Assembly (NCBI RefSeq): GCF_014762685.1 | Contig: NZ_JABURM010000005.1 | Span: 1,426,001-1,490,000, forward strand | Origin: Gracilimonas sp. | Lineage (GTDB): Bacteria > Bacteroidota > Rhodothermia > Balneolales > Balneolaceae | DNA: 64,000 bases | Reading direction: 5' to 3' | Part shown: piece after piece, positions 1 through 7,881 of the stretch | How the letters are laid out: the number at the start of each line of letters is the position of its first letter | How positions within the stretch are numbered: position 1 is the first letter of the stretch | Notes under the pieces: model-generated | What the model was told of the DNA's origin: nothing | The model's database searches: none | What the model saw: the letters and a program-made list of their open reading frames with translations, nothing else | Translations under genes and position numbers: made by a program

Positions 1-1
1 A

Positions 2-931
2 CTAATGGCCGGATTTACCACGGTTAGAGAACTTGGAGGATCAGGAGTTAATATTTCTCTTCGCAATGCCATTAATCAGGGCTATGTGGACGGTCCGCGA
101 GTTATTACTGTTGGAAAATCACTGGCAACCACCGGAGGACATGCCGACCCTACCAACGGCTGGAAAAATGATCTGATGGGCAATCCCGGGCCAACGGAAG
201 GTGTAGTAAACGGAGTAGCGGAAGCACGACAGGGAGTGCGTCAACGCTATAAAGAAGGATCAGACCACATCAAAATAACAGCAACAGGCGGGGTACTGAG
301 TGTCGCAAAATCCGGAGATGCTCCTCAGTTTTTTGAAGACGAGCTAGATGCGATTGTTCAAACTGCCAATGAATATGGAATGCACGTTGCGGCTCATGCC
401 CATGGCGAAGAAGGAATGAAACGAGCCGTTGAAGCAGGAGTTCTCACCATTGAGCATGGAACTCACATGAGTACAGAAGTCATGGATTTGATGATTAAAA
501 ATGGCACCTATTACGTACCTACTATTAGCGCGGGTAAATGGGTGGCTGAAAAAGCAAAAGTTGAAGGATATTATCCAGACTTGGTGGTTCCAAAGGCGCT
601 TGAAATCGGGCCGAAAATTCAAAATACTTTTGCCGAAGCTTACAATCATGGAGTAAAAATTGCTTTCGGTACGGATGCCGGCGTTTTCCCGCATGGATTA
701 AATGGTAAAGAATTCCGCTATATGACTGAAGTAGGAATGCCCGTAATGGAAGCTATCAAAAGTGCGACCATAACAGGAGCAACGGTTTTAGGGATGGAGA
801 ACCAGATTGGTACTATTGAGGTCGGAAAACTTGCCGATATCGTAGCTACCGATACGAACCCCCTTAATGATGTCACAGCGCTAGAGTCTGTTTCTTTTGT
901 AATGAAAGATGGTATAATTTATAAGAATTAA
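2..931 (+). CDS. Metal-dependent amidohydrolase, 5' end missing (partial)
   Basis: The C-terminal about 310 residues of an amidohydrolase-superfamily enzyme of the imidazolonepropionase/Xaa-Pro dipeptidase-like type. The reading frame is open to the left window edge, so the true start and the N-terminal HxH metal site lie outside. Numbered from the first in-frame Met (position 5), visible motifs are HIKI with the likely bridging Lys90, HAHG (His131, His133), IEHG (His151) and FGTDAG (Asp224), which are the metal and catalytic ligands expected after beta-strands 4, 5, 6 and 8. The C-terminus [13 protein letters not shown] is typical of the composite beta-sandwich domain. The family hydrolyses amide bonds in cyclic compounds or dipeptides. 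The substrate cannot be told from this fragment, and a secretion signal, common in this group, would be upstream of the window. Confidence 0.88.
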   Translation, partial: LMAGFTTVRELGGSGVNISLRNAINQGYVDGPRVITVGKSLATTGGHADPTNGWKNDLMGNPGPTEGVVNGVAEARQGVRQRYKEGSDHIKITATGGVLSVAKSGDAPQFFEDELDAIVQTANEYGMHVAAHAHGEEGMKRAVEAGVLTIEHGTHMSTEVMDLMIKNGTYYVPTISAGKWVAEKAKVEGYYPDLVVPKALEIGPKIQNTFAEAYNHGVKIAFGTDAGVFPHGLNGKEFRYMTEVGMPVMEAIKSATITGATVLGMENQIGTIEVGKLADIVATDTNPLNDVTALESVSFVMKDGIIYKN

Positions 932-961
932 GAACTTGTCCCTGGACGAAGTACGTAGATT

Positions 962-1486
962 ATGCCATTACGTTCAACAAAGAAAAAGCTTCTAAAAAAA
1001 CTGCAGTGGACCTTTCAAGTGGAAGGTATGAACTCGGTGATGTTTTTCGGCATCCTGCTTTTTTTAAATGCGACCTATAAAATCTCTGATTTACTTTTCC
1101 TCTCCTATGGACTGTTGTTAATGTGCTTCATCCTGTTTCAAGGAACATACTATTGGTGGGTAAAATTTTCCTCATTGAATGATGAACATATTTTTCAGTC
1201 AACAGTTCTTTCCCGGTTTCAAAATTTCAAAAAAATAAATCGAATTATGATAGCCTTGATCCCGGTCGTATTATTACTGCAATGGTTTGTTTCAAGTAAA
1301 CAAATTACCGGCGATAATTTTTGGGGATGGGCTCTTTTTGCAAATGGCTTCGGGGTTTTAGAATACATCAATTATTATCATAAACAGTTAATGTATGATA
1401 ATAAACAAGATTTAGACTACCTTATACAAAACAGAAAACTAAAGGAAGCCTCTCTTCACAAAGATTTGCGTGAACATAAAATTTAA
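962..1486 (+). CDS. Hypothetical membrane protein, about four TM helices
   Basis: A 174-residue protein I do not recognise. It opens with a very basic stretch (MPLRSTKKKLLKKLQ), then has hydrophobic segments at about residues 25-37, 41-62, 91-110 and 118-136 and ends in a charged tail rich in Lys, Gln and Asp (YYHKQLMYDNKQDLDYL). This suggests an inner-membrane protein with cytoplasmic ends. It starts 31 bp after the amidohydrolase and is followed 13 bp downstream by a Pmp3-like gene, so the three may be co-transcribed. No catalytic or ligand motif is visible. Confidence 0.7.
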   Translation: MPLRSTKKKLLKKLQWTFQVEGMNSVMFFGILLFLNATYKISDLLFLSYGLLLMCFILFQGTYYWWVKFSSLNDEHIFQSTVLSRFQNFKKINRIMIALIPVVLLLQWFVSSKQITGDNFWGWALFANGFGVLEYINYYHKQLMYDNKQDLDYLIQNRKLKEASLHKDLREHKI

Positions 1487-1498
1487 CCCCGGAACATC

Positions 1499-1663
1499 AT
1501 GAGCATACTTCGAATTATCTTTGCAATCATTCTTCCTCCCCTTGGCGTATTTTTGACCATTGGAATTAAACCGGCATTCTGGCTAAATATATTATTGACC
1601 ATACTTGGATTCATCCCCGGCATTATTCATGCTGTCTGGATTATTGCCAAACATGACCAATAA
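1499..1663 (+). CDS. YqaE/Pmp3 (UPF0057) family small membrane protein
   Basis: A 54-residue two-helix protein: MSILRIIFAIILPPLGVFLT, a second helix FWLNILLTILGFIPGIIHAV, then WIIAKHDQ. The PPLGVFL and FIPGIIHAVWII motifs are diagnostic for the Pmp3/YqaE proteolipid family, linked in yeast and plants to membrane potential and salt tolerance. Bacterial members are often stress-induced. The ATG at 1499 lies 13 bp after the preceding membrane-protein gene, suggesting co-transcription. Confidence in the family is high. The physiological role here is unknown. Confidence 0.85.
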   Translation: MSILRIIFAIILPPLGVFLTIGIKPAFWLNILLTILGFIPGIIHAVWIIAKHDQ

Positions 1664-1745
1664 AAATCATCTGTAAAGAACCATTTTAGCATTAGTCCGG
1701 TCATTTTTGTAGGATATAACTGCATCACAACTAAAGTTTACACTT

Positions 1746-2042
1746 ATGACCATCAAAGCCATTAAAGAACAGCTTAAATCATCTGATAAGCCTGTTGCCA
1801 AATCATATCATATTGGCGATCATTTTAAAGTTTTGCTCTTTGGATTCAACAAAGGAATGAAATTAGAAGATCATAAAGCCCATCATCCAACGAAATTACT
1901 GGTTTTGGAGGGAGAAGTAATCTATCACCAAGAGAAAAAAGACATACGGATGAAAAAACATGACGAGATAGATATTCCTGCTGAAGTCTCGCATTCCGTT
2001 GCTGCATTAACGGACAGCTTGATTTTGCTTACCCAAGGATAA
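1746..2042 (+). CDS. Small cupin-domain protein
   Basis: 98 residues forming a single cupin barrel. The first cupin motif is represented by HKAHHPTKLLVLEGEVIY and the second by DEIDIPAEVSHSVAAL, which keeps His, the cupin fold Gly and a Pro. Metal ligands appear to be His residues of KAHHP and VSH. It could bind a small molecule or metal, and no specific reaction can be assigned. It converges with the minus-strand AraC-type gene, 34 bp away. Confidence 0.8.
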   Translation: MTIKAIKEQLKSSDKPVAKSYHIGDHFKVLLFGFNKGMKLEDHKAHHPTKLLVLEGEVIYHQEKKDIRMKKHDEIDIPAEVSHSVAALTDSLILLTQG

Positions 2043-2076
2043 GGAATATCGAACAAGGAAGTCCGACCTCCGAAAT

Positions 2077-3060
2077 TTAAACCGCAATGGCTTCCCGGTT
2101 GTATTTGTCGCGATACTCGATAGGGGTAAGGCCGGTAATTTTCCGGAATAGGTTACGGAAAGACTTGGTATCGGAATAGCCCACTTCGTACATCACTTCA
2201 TTTACATTTTTACGAGTGGTTTCCAGGTCTTTTTTAGCGGCCTCTATTTTAACCCGTTGCACGTATTCGGTGATAGTATTACCCGTCGCTTTTTTAAATC
2301 TTCGTTCGAGTGTTCTGCGGCTCAGAGCCAAATAATCAGCCAAATCATCTACCCGGATAGTTTCTTCATAATTATTCTCAATATATTTTTGAGCCTCTTC
2401 TACTTTATTATCCCCGTGATCCTTCTGTCCTTTAAAAATAATAAAGGCAGATTGACTGTCTCGGTCTATATCAATGGAAAAAGCTTTAGAAGCCATCACT
2501 GACACTGCACGACCGGCATTTTTTTCAATTATATGAAGCAGCAAGTTTAAAAAAGCATAGGCCCCTCCACTGGTATAAATGCCATCTTCTTCCGTCATAA
2601 TTTTCTCGTCTACCAGTTTTACCTCTGGAAATAACCGCCGGAAATTATTGGCATGCATCCAATGAGTAGCACATTGTTTCCCATCTAACAGGCCGGTGGA
2701 AGCCAAGAAAAAAGCCGCCACACATAAACTCACTACTTCTGCCCCGTTTTTATATTGGTGAACAATCCAGGGAATAAATTCCTGATTTTGCTGTTTTGCT
2801 TTCTCAAAATCATCATGAATGGCCGGAATGATAATCATATCCGTTTTTTTCACTTCCTGCATCAGGCAATCCGGGCTTACAGAAAAGAGACCGTGGGACT
2901 GCCGGGTTTCTTTTTCCAGCCCCACAAGATGAACATCAAATACAGGATCTTTACCCATATCCGCCAACATTCCATTCACCATATTAAGAATTTGATGGGT
3001 ACCACCAATGTTTACAACACTGGTATGTCCCCGGGGTATTAAAATAGATACGTGTTTCAT
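2077..3060 (-). CDS. GlxA-type transcriptional regulator (DJ-1/PfpI + AraC HTH)
   Basis: 327 residues with two domains. Residues about 3-185 form a class I glutamine amidotransferase-like (DJ-1/PfpI) sensor fold, with a Cys in the nucleophile-elbow region (VVSLCVAAFFLASTG). Residues about 220-322 form an AraC-type double helix-turn-helix (DDLADYLALSRRTLERRFKKATG, then YSDTKSFRNLFRKITGLTPIEYR). This arrangement defines the GlxA/FtrA subgroup, DNA-binding activators whose N-terminal domain probably senses a metabolite. It is divergent from the DinB/VOC run that starts about 70-170 bp away and could control it, but no operator is apparent. Confidence 0.92.
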   Translation of the reverse strand: MKHVSILIPRGHTSVVNIGGTHQILNMVNGMLADMGKDPVFDVHLVGLEKETRQSHGLFSVSPDCLMQEVKKTDMIIIPAIHDDFEKAKQQNQEFIPWIVHQYKNGAEVVSLCVAAFFLASTGLLDGKQCATHWMHANNFRRLFPEVKLVDEKIMTEEDGIYTSGGAYAFLNLLLHIIEKNAGRAVSVMASKAFSIDIDRDSQSAFIIFKGQKDHGDNKVEEAQKYIENNYEETIRVDDLADYLALSRRTLERRFKKATGNTITEYVQRVKIEAAKKDLETTRKNVNEVMYEVGYSDTKSFRNLFRKITGLTPIEYRDKYNREAIAV

Positions 3061-3234
3061 GTCTGCTTAATTAGTCGTTATTCCTTGTTGGCTATTCGCC
3101 AATAACATTTAACAATTAACTAAAACCCGATGTCGCAATCAACCCTCAAGAATGGCGTAATTACCCCTGACATAGTTCATTACCAGACAGTATGTTTCTT
3201 GCAGGCAACAAAATTAGTTCAAAGTATTCAATCC

Positions 3235-3723
3235 ATGAAAGACGTTTTACTTCTCCAATTCGATCTGCACCAACGATTATACAATAATGTATTAGATGGA
3301 TTTACAGATGAAGAAACCAATCGGCGCCCTCATGGCGACCGCAACATGAACCATGTAAAATACCTGGCAGGACATCTGCTGAACTCCCGCTACGGGCTGA
3401 CATCAATGACCTGGTTTAGTCCCGAAGTAAAATGGAACGATCTTTTTGCTGTGATGGGACAATCTGAAGCAAAAGATGATATCCCCTACCCATCCATTGA
3501 GGAAATAAAGAAAGAATGGAACATACTTTATGAACCTACACGTAAGGAATTGGAAAAATTAACCGCCGATAGTCTTGCTAAAACCCCTCTTGCTCCTTTT
3601 GACAAAGTAGCTGAATCGAAGGGTAAACTATGGGCCTTTATCAATCATCATCAGGCTTATCATATTGGACAGATCAGCATTTTGAGAAAAGCTTTTGCGA
3701 AAAAGCCTATGAGTTATGAGTGA
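3235..3723 (+). CDS. DinB/YfiT-like four-helix-bundle protein
   Basis: A DinB-superfamily protein of 162 residues from the ATG at 3235. The three metal-coordinating histidines are visible: His in KYLAGHLL and two in NHHQAYHIGQI near the C-terminus. The HxxYHxGQ signature is the hallmark of the fold, used by bacillithiol and mycothiol S-transferases and related enzymes. An in-frame ATG at 3130 would add 35 residues (HYQTVCFLQATKLVQ) that do not look like DinB, so the internal start is preferred. The specific thiol or substrate is unknown. The downstream VOC gene follows closely. Confidence 0.85.
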   Translation: MKDVLLLQFDLHQRLYNNVLDGFTDEETNRRPHGDRNMNHVKYLAGHLLNSRYGLTSMTWFSPEVKWNDLFAVMGQSEAKDDIPYPSIEEIKKEWNILYEPTRKELEKLTADSLAKTPLAPFDKVAESKGKLWAFINHHQAYHIGQISILRKAFAKKPMSYE

Positions 3724-3761
3724 ACAGTAATCAGAACAATAAAAGAATAAGGTATAATACT

Positions 3762-4178
3762 ATGACAAAAGAATTATGGATTAACCTGCCGGTAAAAGAT
3801 GTGGCCCGTTCGCGGGAATTTTACAAACAGATTGGATTCAAACTCAATCCAAATCACCCTGAAAATGACCAGATGGCTGCTTTTTTAGTGGGCGAAAAAG
3901 AGATCGGGCTGATGCTATTCACGGAAGAGCAATTCAAAGAATTCAGCAATCACGAAATCCCTGATCCCCGGAACGGCACCTCTACCCTGTTTTCCTTTGA
4001 TGCGGAAAGCCCGGAAGAAGTGGATGAAATAGCCCGAAAAGCAAAAGAAGCCGGCGGAACCATTTATGGAGAACCCGGCGAAAAAGATGGGTGGATGTAC
4101 GGAGCCGGTTTCATTGACCCGGATGGTCACCGGTGGAGTATTTTATATATGGACATGAGTAAAATGCCAAAAGGTTGA
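3762..4178 (+). CDS. VOC-superfamily (glyoxalase/bleomycin-resistance-like) protein
   Basis: 138 residues from the ATG at 3762, which has an AAGG-like ribosome binding site upstream. An in-frame GTG at 3720 would overlap the DinB stop. The VOC beta-alpha-beta-beta-beta pattern is clear: LWINLPVKDVARSREFYKQI at the N-terminus and AGFIDPDGHRWSILYMD at the C-terminus, with a DPDGH metal/ligand motif. Such proteins catalyse metal-assisted isomerisations or ring cleavage, or bind drugs. Substrate unknown. Its stop is 8 bp before the HMA-like gene, so the two are probably translated from one mRNA. Confidence 0.9.
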   Translation: MTKELWINLPVKDVARSREFYKQIGFKLNPNHPENDQMAAFLVGEKEIGLMLFTEEQFKEFSNHEIPDPRNGTSTLFSFDAESPEEVDEIARKAKEAGGTIYGEPGEKDGWMYGAGFIDPDGHRWSILYMDMSKMPKG

Positions 4179-4186
4179 CTTTAAAA

Positions 4187-4402
4187 ATGGTTAAAGTGTA
4201 TAAAACCAATGTAAATGAGTCTTCCCGGGCGCAGGACATTCTAGAAGATATCCGTGATTTGCTACCCGGAAGTGATCCCAGTTTTGACCTTGAAGATCGC
4301 GATAAGGTACTTCGGATTGAACGTACTTCCGATAAGATAGAGGAACAGGAAATTCGGGAAATCCTGTCTAATTACGGACATTCCTTAGAAATACTTCTTT
4401 AA
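4187..4402 (+). CDS. HMA-like small protein lacking the CxxC metal motif (copy 1)
   Basis: 72 residues from the ATG at 4187. It starts VKVYKTNVNESS and continues with SFDLEDRDKVLRIE and a C-terminal NYGHSLEILL. This layout (KTN[IV] strand, helix, D..D.VL.[IV]E strands, final AGY-like strand) matches the ferredoxin-fold heavy-metal-associated chaperones of Bacteroidota, which read KTNIKCxxC at the N-terminus. Here the two cysteines are replaced, so copper binding through CxxC is impossible. A paralogue lies at 17335-17553, also immediately behind small-enzyme genes. The assignment to the HMA fold is my inference from pattern alone, and the function is unknown. Confidence 0.7.
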   Translation: MVKVYKTNVNESSRAQDILEDIRDLLPGSDPSFDLEDRDKVLRIERTSDKIEEQEIREILSNYGHSLEILL

Positions 4403-4416
4403 ATATAAACCACAAC

Positions 4417-4965
4417 ATGAGAAAAATAATCTATACTAAAAGCGTATCCCTGGATGGATACATCGAAGATCAAAAAGGTACAATAGACTGGACGACTCCA
4501 TCTGAAGAACTGCACCGCCATTTTAATGACCGCGAACTGGAAGTGGATACTCATTTATATGGACGAAAAGTCTATGAAGTGATGCAGTATTGGGAAGACG
4601 CTGATCAGGATCTCGATTACATGAAAGAATATGCCCGGCTTTGGCAGAAGCAAAAGAAGATAGTATTCTCAACCACAATGGATCAGGTAAAAAGTGGGTA
4701 CGAACTCAGGAACTCGGTGAATCCGGATGAGATCAGACAATGGAAAAAATTAACCGGAAAAAACATGATCGTTGGCGGGGCTTCATTAGCTTCGTCGTTC
4801 ATGGAGCACGGATTGGTGGATGAAATTCACTTATACATCCCGCCGGTTCTTTTAGGGGGTGGTAAACCGATGTTCCCGCTTAACCAAAAACTGGATCTGG
4901 AATTTATGGAAAGTCAGATTTTTCCCGGCGGTGTGATGATGCTTAAATATCAAATTAAATCCTGA
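4417..4965 (+). CDS. Dihydrofolate reductase-like (RibD C-terminal domain) protein
   Basis: 182 residues. The N-terminal SVSLDGYIED, the DTHLYGRKVYEVM helix and MIVGGASLASSFMEHGLVDEIHLYIPPVLLGGGKPMF match the RibD_C/YyaP-YwjB family of DHFR-fold NADPH-dependent reductases. The glycine-rich IVGGASL loop should contact the cofactor pyrophosphate, and GGGKPMF is a family signature. Members are usually annotated only as dihydrofolate reductase family proteins, and the true substrate is mostly unknown. It sits between the HMA-like gene (14 bp) and a SnoaL-like gene (10 bp), probably in one operon. Confidence 0.9.
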   Translation: MRKIIYTKSVSLDGYIEDQKGTIDWTTPSEELHRHFNDRELEVDTHLYGRKVYEVMQYWEDADQDLDYMKEYARLWQKQKKIVFSTTMDQVKSGYELRNSVNPDEIRQWKKLTGKNMIVGGASLASSFMEHGLVDEIHLYIPPVLLGGGKPMFPLNQKLDLEFMESQIFPGGVMMLKYQIKS

Positions 4966-4975
4966 CCAAACTACC

Positions 4976-5326
4976 ATGAAAACTAAAAATCAGGAATTCT
5001 TAGAGAAGTTCAATCAAGCTTTTGCCCAAAACGATACAGATTTCATCCTCGGGCAAGTTTCAGATACTATTAAATGGACTGCCGTTGGTGATTTCACTGT
5101 AGAAGGAAAAGAAGCTTTCCAAAAAGCTCTTGAAAGTATGACCGGAGATGAACCCTATGAACTCAATGTCCATAAGATCATTACCCATGGAAAAGATGCG
5201 GCCGTAAATGGAATAATGAGATCAAAAGATGGCAAGCAGTATGCCTTTTGTGATGTGTATAAATTCAGTGGCTTCAACGAACCAAAGATCAGTGAATTGA
5301 CTTCATATGTGGTTGAGCTTCGTTAA
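4976..5326 (+). CDS. SnoaL/NTF2-like protein
   Basis: 116 residues with the cone-shaped NTF2 fold pattern: an N-terminal helix (FLEKFNQAFAQND), DFILGQVSDTIKWTAVGDFTVEGKEAF, then beta-strands ending QYAFCDVYKFSG and ISELTSYVVELR. Such SnoaL-like proteins are isomerases, hydratases or binding proteins, and catalytic residues cannot be picked here. It ends the first small-enzyme cluster. An 11-bp perfect inverted repeat overlaps its stop codon. Confidence 0.82.
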   Translation: MKTKNQEFLEKFNQAFAQNDTDFILGQVSDTIKWTAVGDFTVEGKEAFQKALESMTGDEPYELNVHKIITHGKDAAVNGIMRSKDGKQYAFCDVYKFSGFNEPKISELTSYVVELR

Positions 5327-5359
5327 TCGTTATTCGAGAACCCTAATACGATTAACGAA
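5319..5359. repeat. Inverted repeat overlapping the SnoaL-like gene stop
   Basis: TTCGTTAATCG (5319-5329) and CGATTAACGAA (5349-5359) are perfect 11-bp arms around a 19-nt loop. The left arm contains the TAA stop. There is no T-run after it, so it looks more like one of the intergenic palindromic repeats of this genome than a canonical intrinsic terminator, although it may still block exonucleases or transcription. Confidence 0.6.
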
Positions 5360-5408
5360 TAACTAATCCCCTCACTTTAATCTTTATTATAATTTTTTAT
5401 GGCAAATA

Positions 5409-5466
5409 TTGACATAAAGGTTTCGTTAATGTATTTTACTAATCAGTTAATTAACCATATAGTTAA
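5409..5466 (+). promoter_or_regulatory. Promoter plus two abutting 16-bp operators of ArsR-type gene
   Basis: A sigma-70-like promoter, TTGACA (5409-5414), 17-bp spacer, TATTTT (5432-5437), is followed by two side-by-side palindromic 16-mers: TTTACTAATCAGTTAA (5435-5450, one arm mismatch) and TTAACCATATAGTTAA (5451-5466). The repressor start codon is 12 bp further on. The pattern resembles the pair in front of the second ArsR-type gene at 16462, which also contains AATCAGTTA. Autorepression by the ArsR product is inferred from position. Confidence 0.65.
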
Positions 5467-5478
5467 ATATAATCATCT

Positions 5479-5826
5479 ATGTCAGCAGATCAACTCAGTT
5501 CTACATTTCATGCACTCGCCGACCCTACGCGCCGGGCTATACTGGGCAGTTTGACCTCAGGCGAAAAAACGGTTTCAGATTTAGCGGAACCATTTGATAT
5601 GACCATGCCTGCCATTACCAAGCACTTGAAGGTACTGGAAAAGGCACACCTGATTGAGCGCAGCCGGGAAGCACAATACCGCCCCTGCAAACTTCAGCCG
5701 GAGCCGCTGAAAGCGATTGATGAATGGATGGAACAATACCGCAGATTTTTTGAGGCAAGCTTTGACCGATTGGAGGATTATTTAAAACAAATACAAACAA
5801 AGGAGGGCGACGATGCCAACCAATAA
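5479..5826 (+). CDS. ArsR-family winged-helix repressor (AHSA1-associated)
   Basis: 115 residues. The winged helix is evident: HALADPTRRAILGSLTSGEKTVSDLAEPFDMTMPAITKHLKVLEKAHLIERSR, with recognition helix MTMPAITKHLKVL. There is no Cys metal site, so it is not an arsenic or zinc sensor. It belongs to the group of ArsR proteins paired with SRPBCC genes. Its last 14 bp overlap the start of the next AHSA1 gene, indicating translational coupling. Probable autorepressor through the palindromes upstream. The inducer is unknown. Confidence 0.92.
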   Translation: MSADQLSSTFHALADPTRRAILGSLTSGEKTVSDLAEPFDMTMPAITKHLKVLEKAHLIERSREAQYRPCKLQPEPLKAIDEWMEQYRRFFEASFDRLEDYLKQIQTKEGDDANQ

Positions 5827-6307
5827 AACAAATGTACAAACCAAAGGACGTGAACTAATTATGGAGCGCATTTTTGATGCCCCACCCCAACTGATGTTTG
5901 AGGTGTGGTCGAGCTGTAAACACCTGAAAAACTGGTGGGGGCCGAAAGAATGGCCCATGCACGAATGCGAGATGGATTTCCGGGAAGGAGGTAAATGGCA
6001 TTTTTGTCTGCGCGGCCCCAATGAAGGAGACGAATCCTGGGGACTGGCCGTCTATAAGAATATCGACAAACCTCGGAAAATTGAGTACAAAGATAATTTT
6101 TCAGATGAGCAGGGCAACATCAATGAAGACATGCCGGAAATGCTGATAACTGTTGAATTTTTTGAACACGAGGGTAAAACCCGTCAGGTAAGTACTACTC
6201 TTTTTGATACCGAAGCAACACTTAAACAGGTCATTGAAATGGGCGCAGTTGAAGGCAATGAAAGCCAAATGGAACGCCTGGATGAATATTTACCAACCAT
6301 TCAATAA
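5813..6307 (+). CDS. AHSA1/SRPBCC domain protein, tandem copy 1
   Basis: 164 residues with the START-like helix-grip fold. The N-terminal IFDAPPQLMFEVWSS, NWWGPKEWPMHECEMDFREGG and CLRGPNEGDESWG are typical of Bacteroidota and Bacillota AHSA1-like proteins, which bind hydrophobic small molecules in a deep cavity. The start overlaps the ArsR-type gene by 14 bp. The next gene is a close paralogue, so a local duplication occurred. Ligand unknown. Confidence 0.92.
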   Translation: MPTNKTNVQTKGRELIMERIFDAPPQLMFEVWSSCKHLKNWWGPKEWPMHECEMDFREGGKWHFCLRGPNEGDESWGLAVYKNIDKPRKIEYKDNFSDEQGNINEDMPEMLITVEFFEHEGKTRQVSTTLFDTEATLKQVIEMGAVEGNESQMERLDEYLPTIQ

Positions 6308-6331
6308 TTAACTACAAGGATAGAAAAAATT

Positions 6332-6817
6332 ATGAAAACAGAGAAAAAGCTTGAAAACCAGAAACTCATTTTAACCCGCGACTTTGACGCTACGCCTGAA
6401 TTGATGTTCGAGGTTTGGAGCAACTGTACACACCTGAAACACTGGTGGGGTCCCAAAGAATGGCCTATGGAAGAATGTGAGATGGACTTCCGAGAAGGCG
6501 GCCAATGGCGATACTGCCTGCGCGGACCGAACGAAGGCGATGAGTCTTGGGGAATGGCAGTCTATCAACAAATCAACAAGCCGGGTAAGATCATTTATAG
6601 CGATCACTTTACCGATGCAGACGGCAGTCTAATGGAAAATATGCCGAACATGACCATTACCGTTGAATTTGTAGCTCAAAATGGCAAAACACGCCAAATC
6701 AGCACCGTTGATTTCGATACAAATGAGGAACGTGACAAAATCGTGGAGATGGGCATGGCTGAAGGCATGGACAGCTCCCTAAATCGACTGGAGCAATATC
6801 TGGCTGAATTAGAATAG
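6332..6817 (+). CDS. AHSA1/SRPBCC domain protein, tandem copy 2
   Basis: 161 residues, paralogous to the preceding gene throughout. It keeps WWGPKEWPM, ECEMDFREGG and CLRGPNEGDESWG and differs mainly in the C-terminal third. The 24-bp intergenic gap suggests co-transcription with ArsR and copy 1. Retention of both copies with an identical core suggests related but separate ligands, or dosage, which is inference. Confidence 0.92.
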   Translation: MKTEKKLENQKLILTRDFDATPELMFEVWSNCTHLKHWWGPKEWPMEECEMDFREGGQWRYCLRGPNEGDESWGMAVYQQINKPGKIIYSDHFTDADGSLMENMPNMTITVEFVAQNGKTRQISTVDFDTNEERDKIVEMGMAEGMDSSLNRLEQYLAELE

Positions 6818-6866
6818 CAGGCTAAGCTGGAACCATAAGATTTCTAAAAATAAAAAAGCTAATACT

Positions 6867-7784
6867 ATGAGTGTTCAAAAAACTACCACACAAATTACAA
6901 TTTCACTATTCCTGTTGATTTTTCTAATCTGCTCTCCAAGTGTGTTACACGCACAGCCTAAAAGCGGGTATGTAGAAACAGGCGGAATCAACTATTACTA
7001 TGAAATCCATGGGGAAGGTGAGCCACTTCTCCTCTTACACGGCGGGCTGGGTTCCATTGATATGCTTGAATCCCTCCTTCCTGCCTTTACAGAAAACCGG
7101 CAGGTTATCGGGATTGATTTGCACGGACACGGCCGAACCGAATTGGGCGACCGTGAAATCAGCTACATTGATATGGGCAACGATATGGCTGCCATCCTAA
7201 AGGAGCTAGGTTACAAAAAAGTAGATGTGATGGGCTATTCTATGGGAGGCGGTGTAGCTCTGCGTGTGGCCATACAACATCCCGAAATCGTAAGGCGGTT
7301 AGTAGCCGTATCGGCCAGTTTTGCTCATCCGGAAGCAACCTATCCGGAAATAATAGCACAACAAAAACAAGTGGGAGCAGAAATGGCGGAAGCTATGAAA
7401 GAAACGCCCATGTATCAGACATACAAAGCAGTAGCACCCTATCCTGAAGATTTCCCTACGCTGCTTGACCGAATGGGGGAATTGATGCAAAAACCCTTCA
7501 ACTGGTCGGAAGAAATAAAGGAACTCGAAATGCCGGTCATGCTCGTTTATGGCGACAGCGATATGTTCCGGCCAGAACATATCGTGGAGTTCTATCAGCT
7601 ATTAGGCGGTGGTTTGAAAGATGCCGGGTGGCAACGCGAGAACATGTCTCAAAACCGGTTGGCGATCCTGCCAAACCTCACGCACTACGAAATATTTATG
7701 GCACCCCAATTGGCCAAAACGGCCCTTCCTTTCCTCAATGGAGATAGCGGGGCACCGAGCTGGAGCACAGGTTCATCTGAATAA
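6867..7784 (+). CDS. Secreted alpha/beta hydrolase
   Basis: 305 residues. An N-terminal signal peptide (hydrophobic ISLFLLIFLICS, cleavage near VLHA-Q) predicts periplasmic or outer localisation. The alpha/beta-hydrolase triad is visible: oxyanion HGG near residue 58, nucleophile elbow GYSMGG with Ser125, an acid in VYGDSDMF, and His in LPNLTHYEIF. The spacing fits a small esterase, lipase or haloperoxidase-like enzyme. It is embedded in the AHSA1/DoxX run, 49 bp after copy 2. Substrate unknown. Confidence 0.9.
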   Translation: MSVQKTTTQITISLFLLIFLICSPSVLHAQPKSGYVETGGINYYYEIHGEGEPLLLLHGGLGSIDMLESLLPAFTENRQVIGIDLHGHGRTELGDREISYIDMGNDMAAILKELGYKKVDVMGYSMGGGVALRVAIQHPEIVRRLVAVSASFAHPEATYPEIIAQQKQVGAEMAEAMKETPMYQTYKAVAPYPEDFPTLLDRMGELMQKPFNWSEEIKELEMPVMLVYGDSDMFRPEHIVEFYQLLGGGLKDAGWQRENMSQNRLAILPNLTHYEIFMAPQLAKTALPFLNGDSGAPSWSTGSSE

Positions 7785-7881
7785 AACAGAACCTCAAGAA
7801 TTAAAACTGAATCCATTACGAACGAATAAAAATCCTATAAAAGATTCTGATTCTGTAATAACTAAAAACACATAATTAAGC

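Noticed and set aside
3130-3234. N-terminal extension of the DinB-like protein
   Set aside because: The 35 extra residues do not match DinB length or composition; an internal ATG at 3235 gives the family size.
7621-7875. 84-codon ORF overlapping the end of the secreted hydrolase in another frame
   Set aside because: It lies in the shadow of the hydrolase with low-complexity composition and no domain; the hydrolase frame explains the region.
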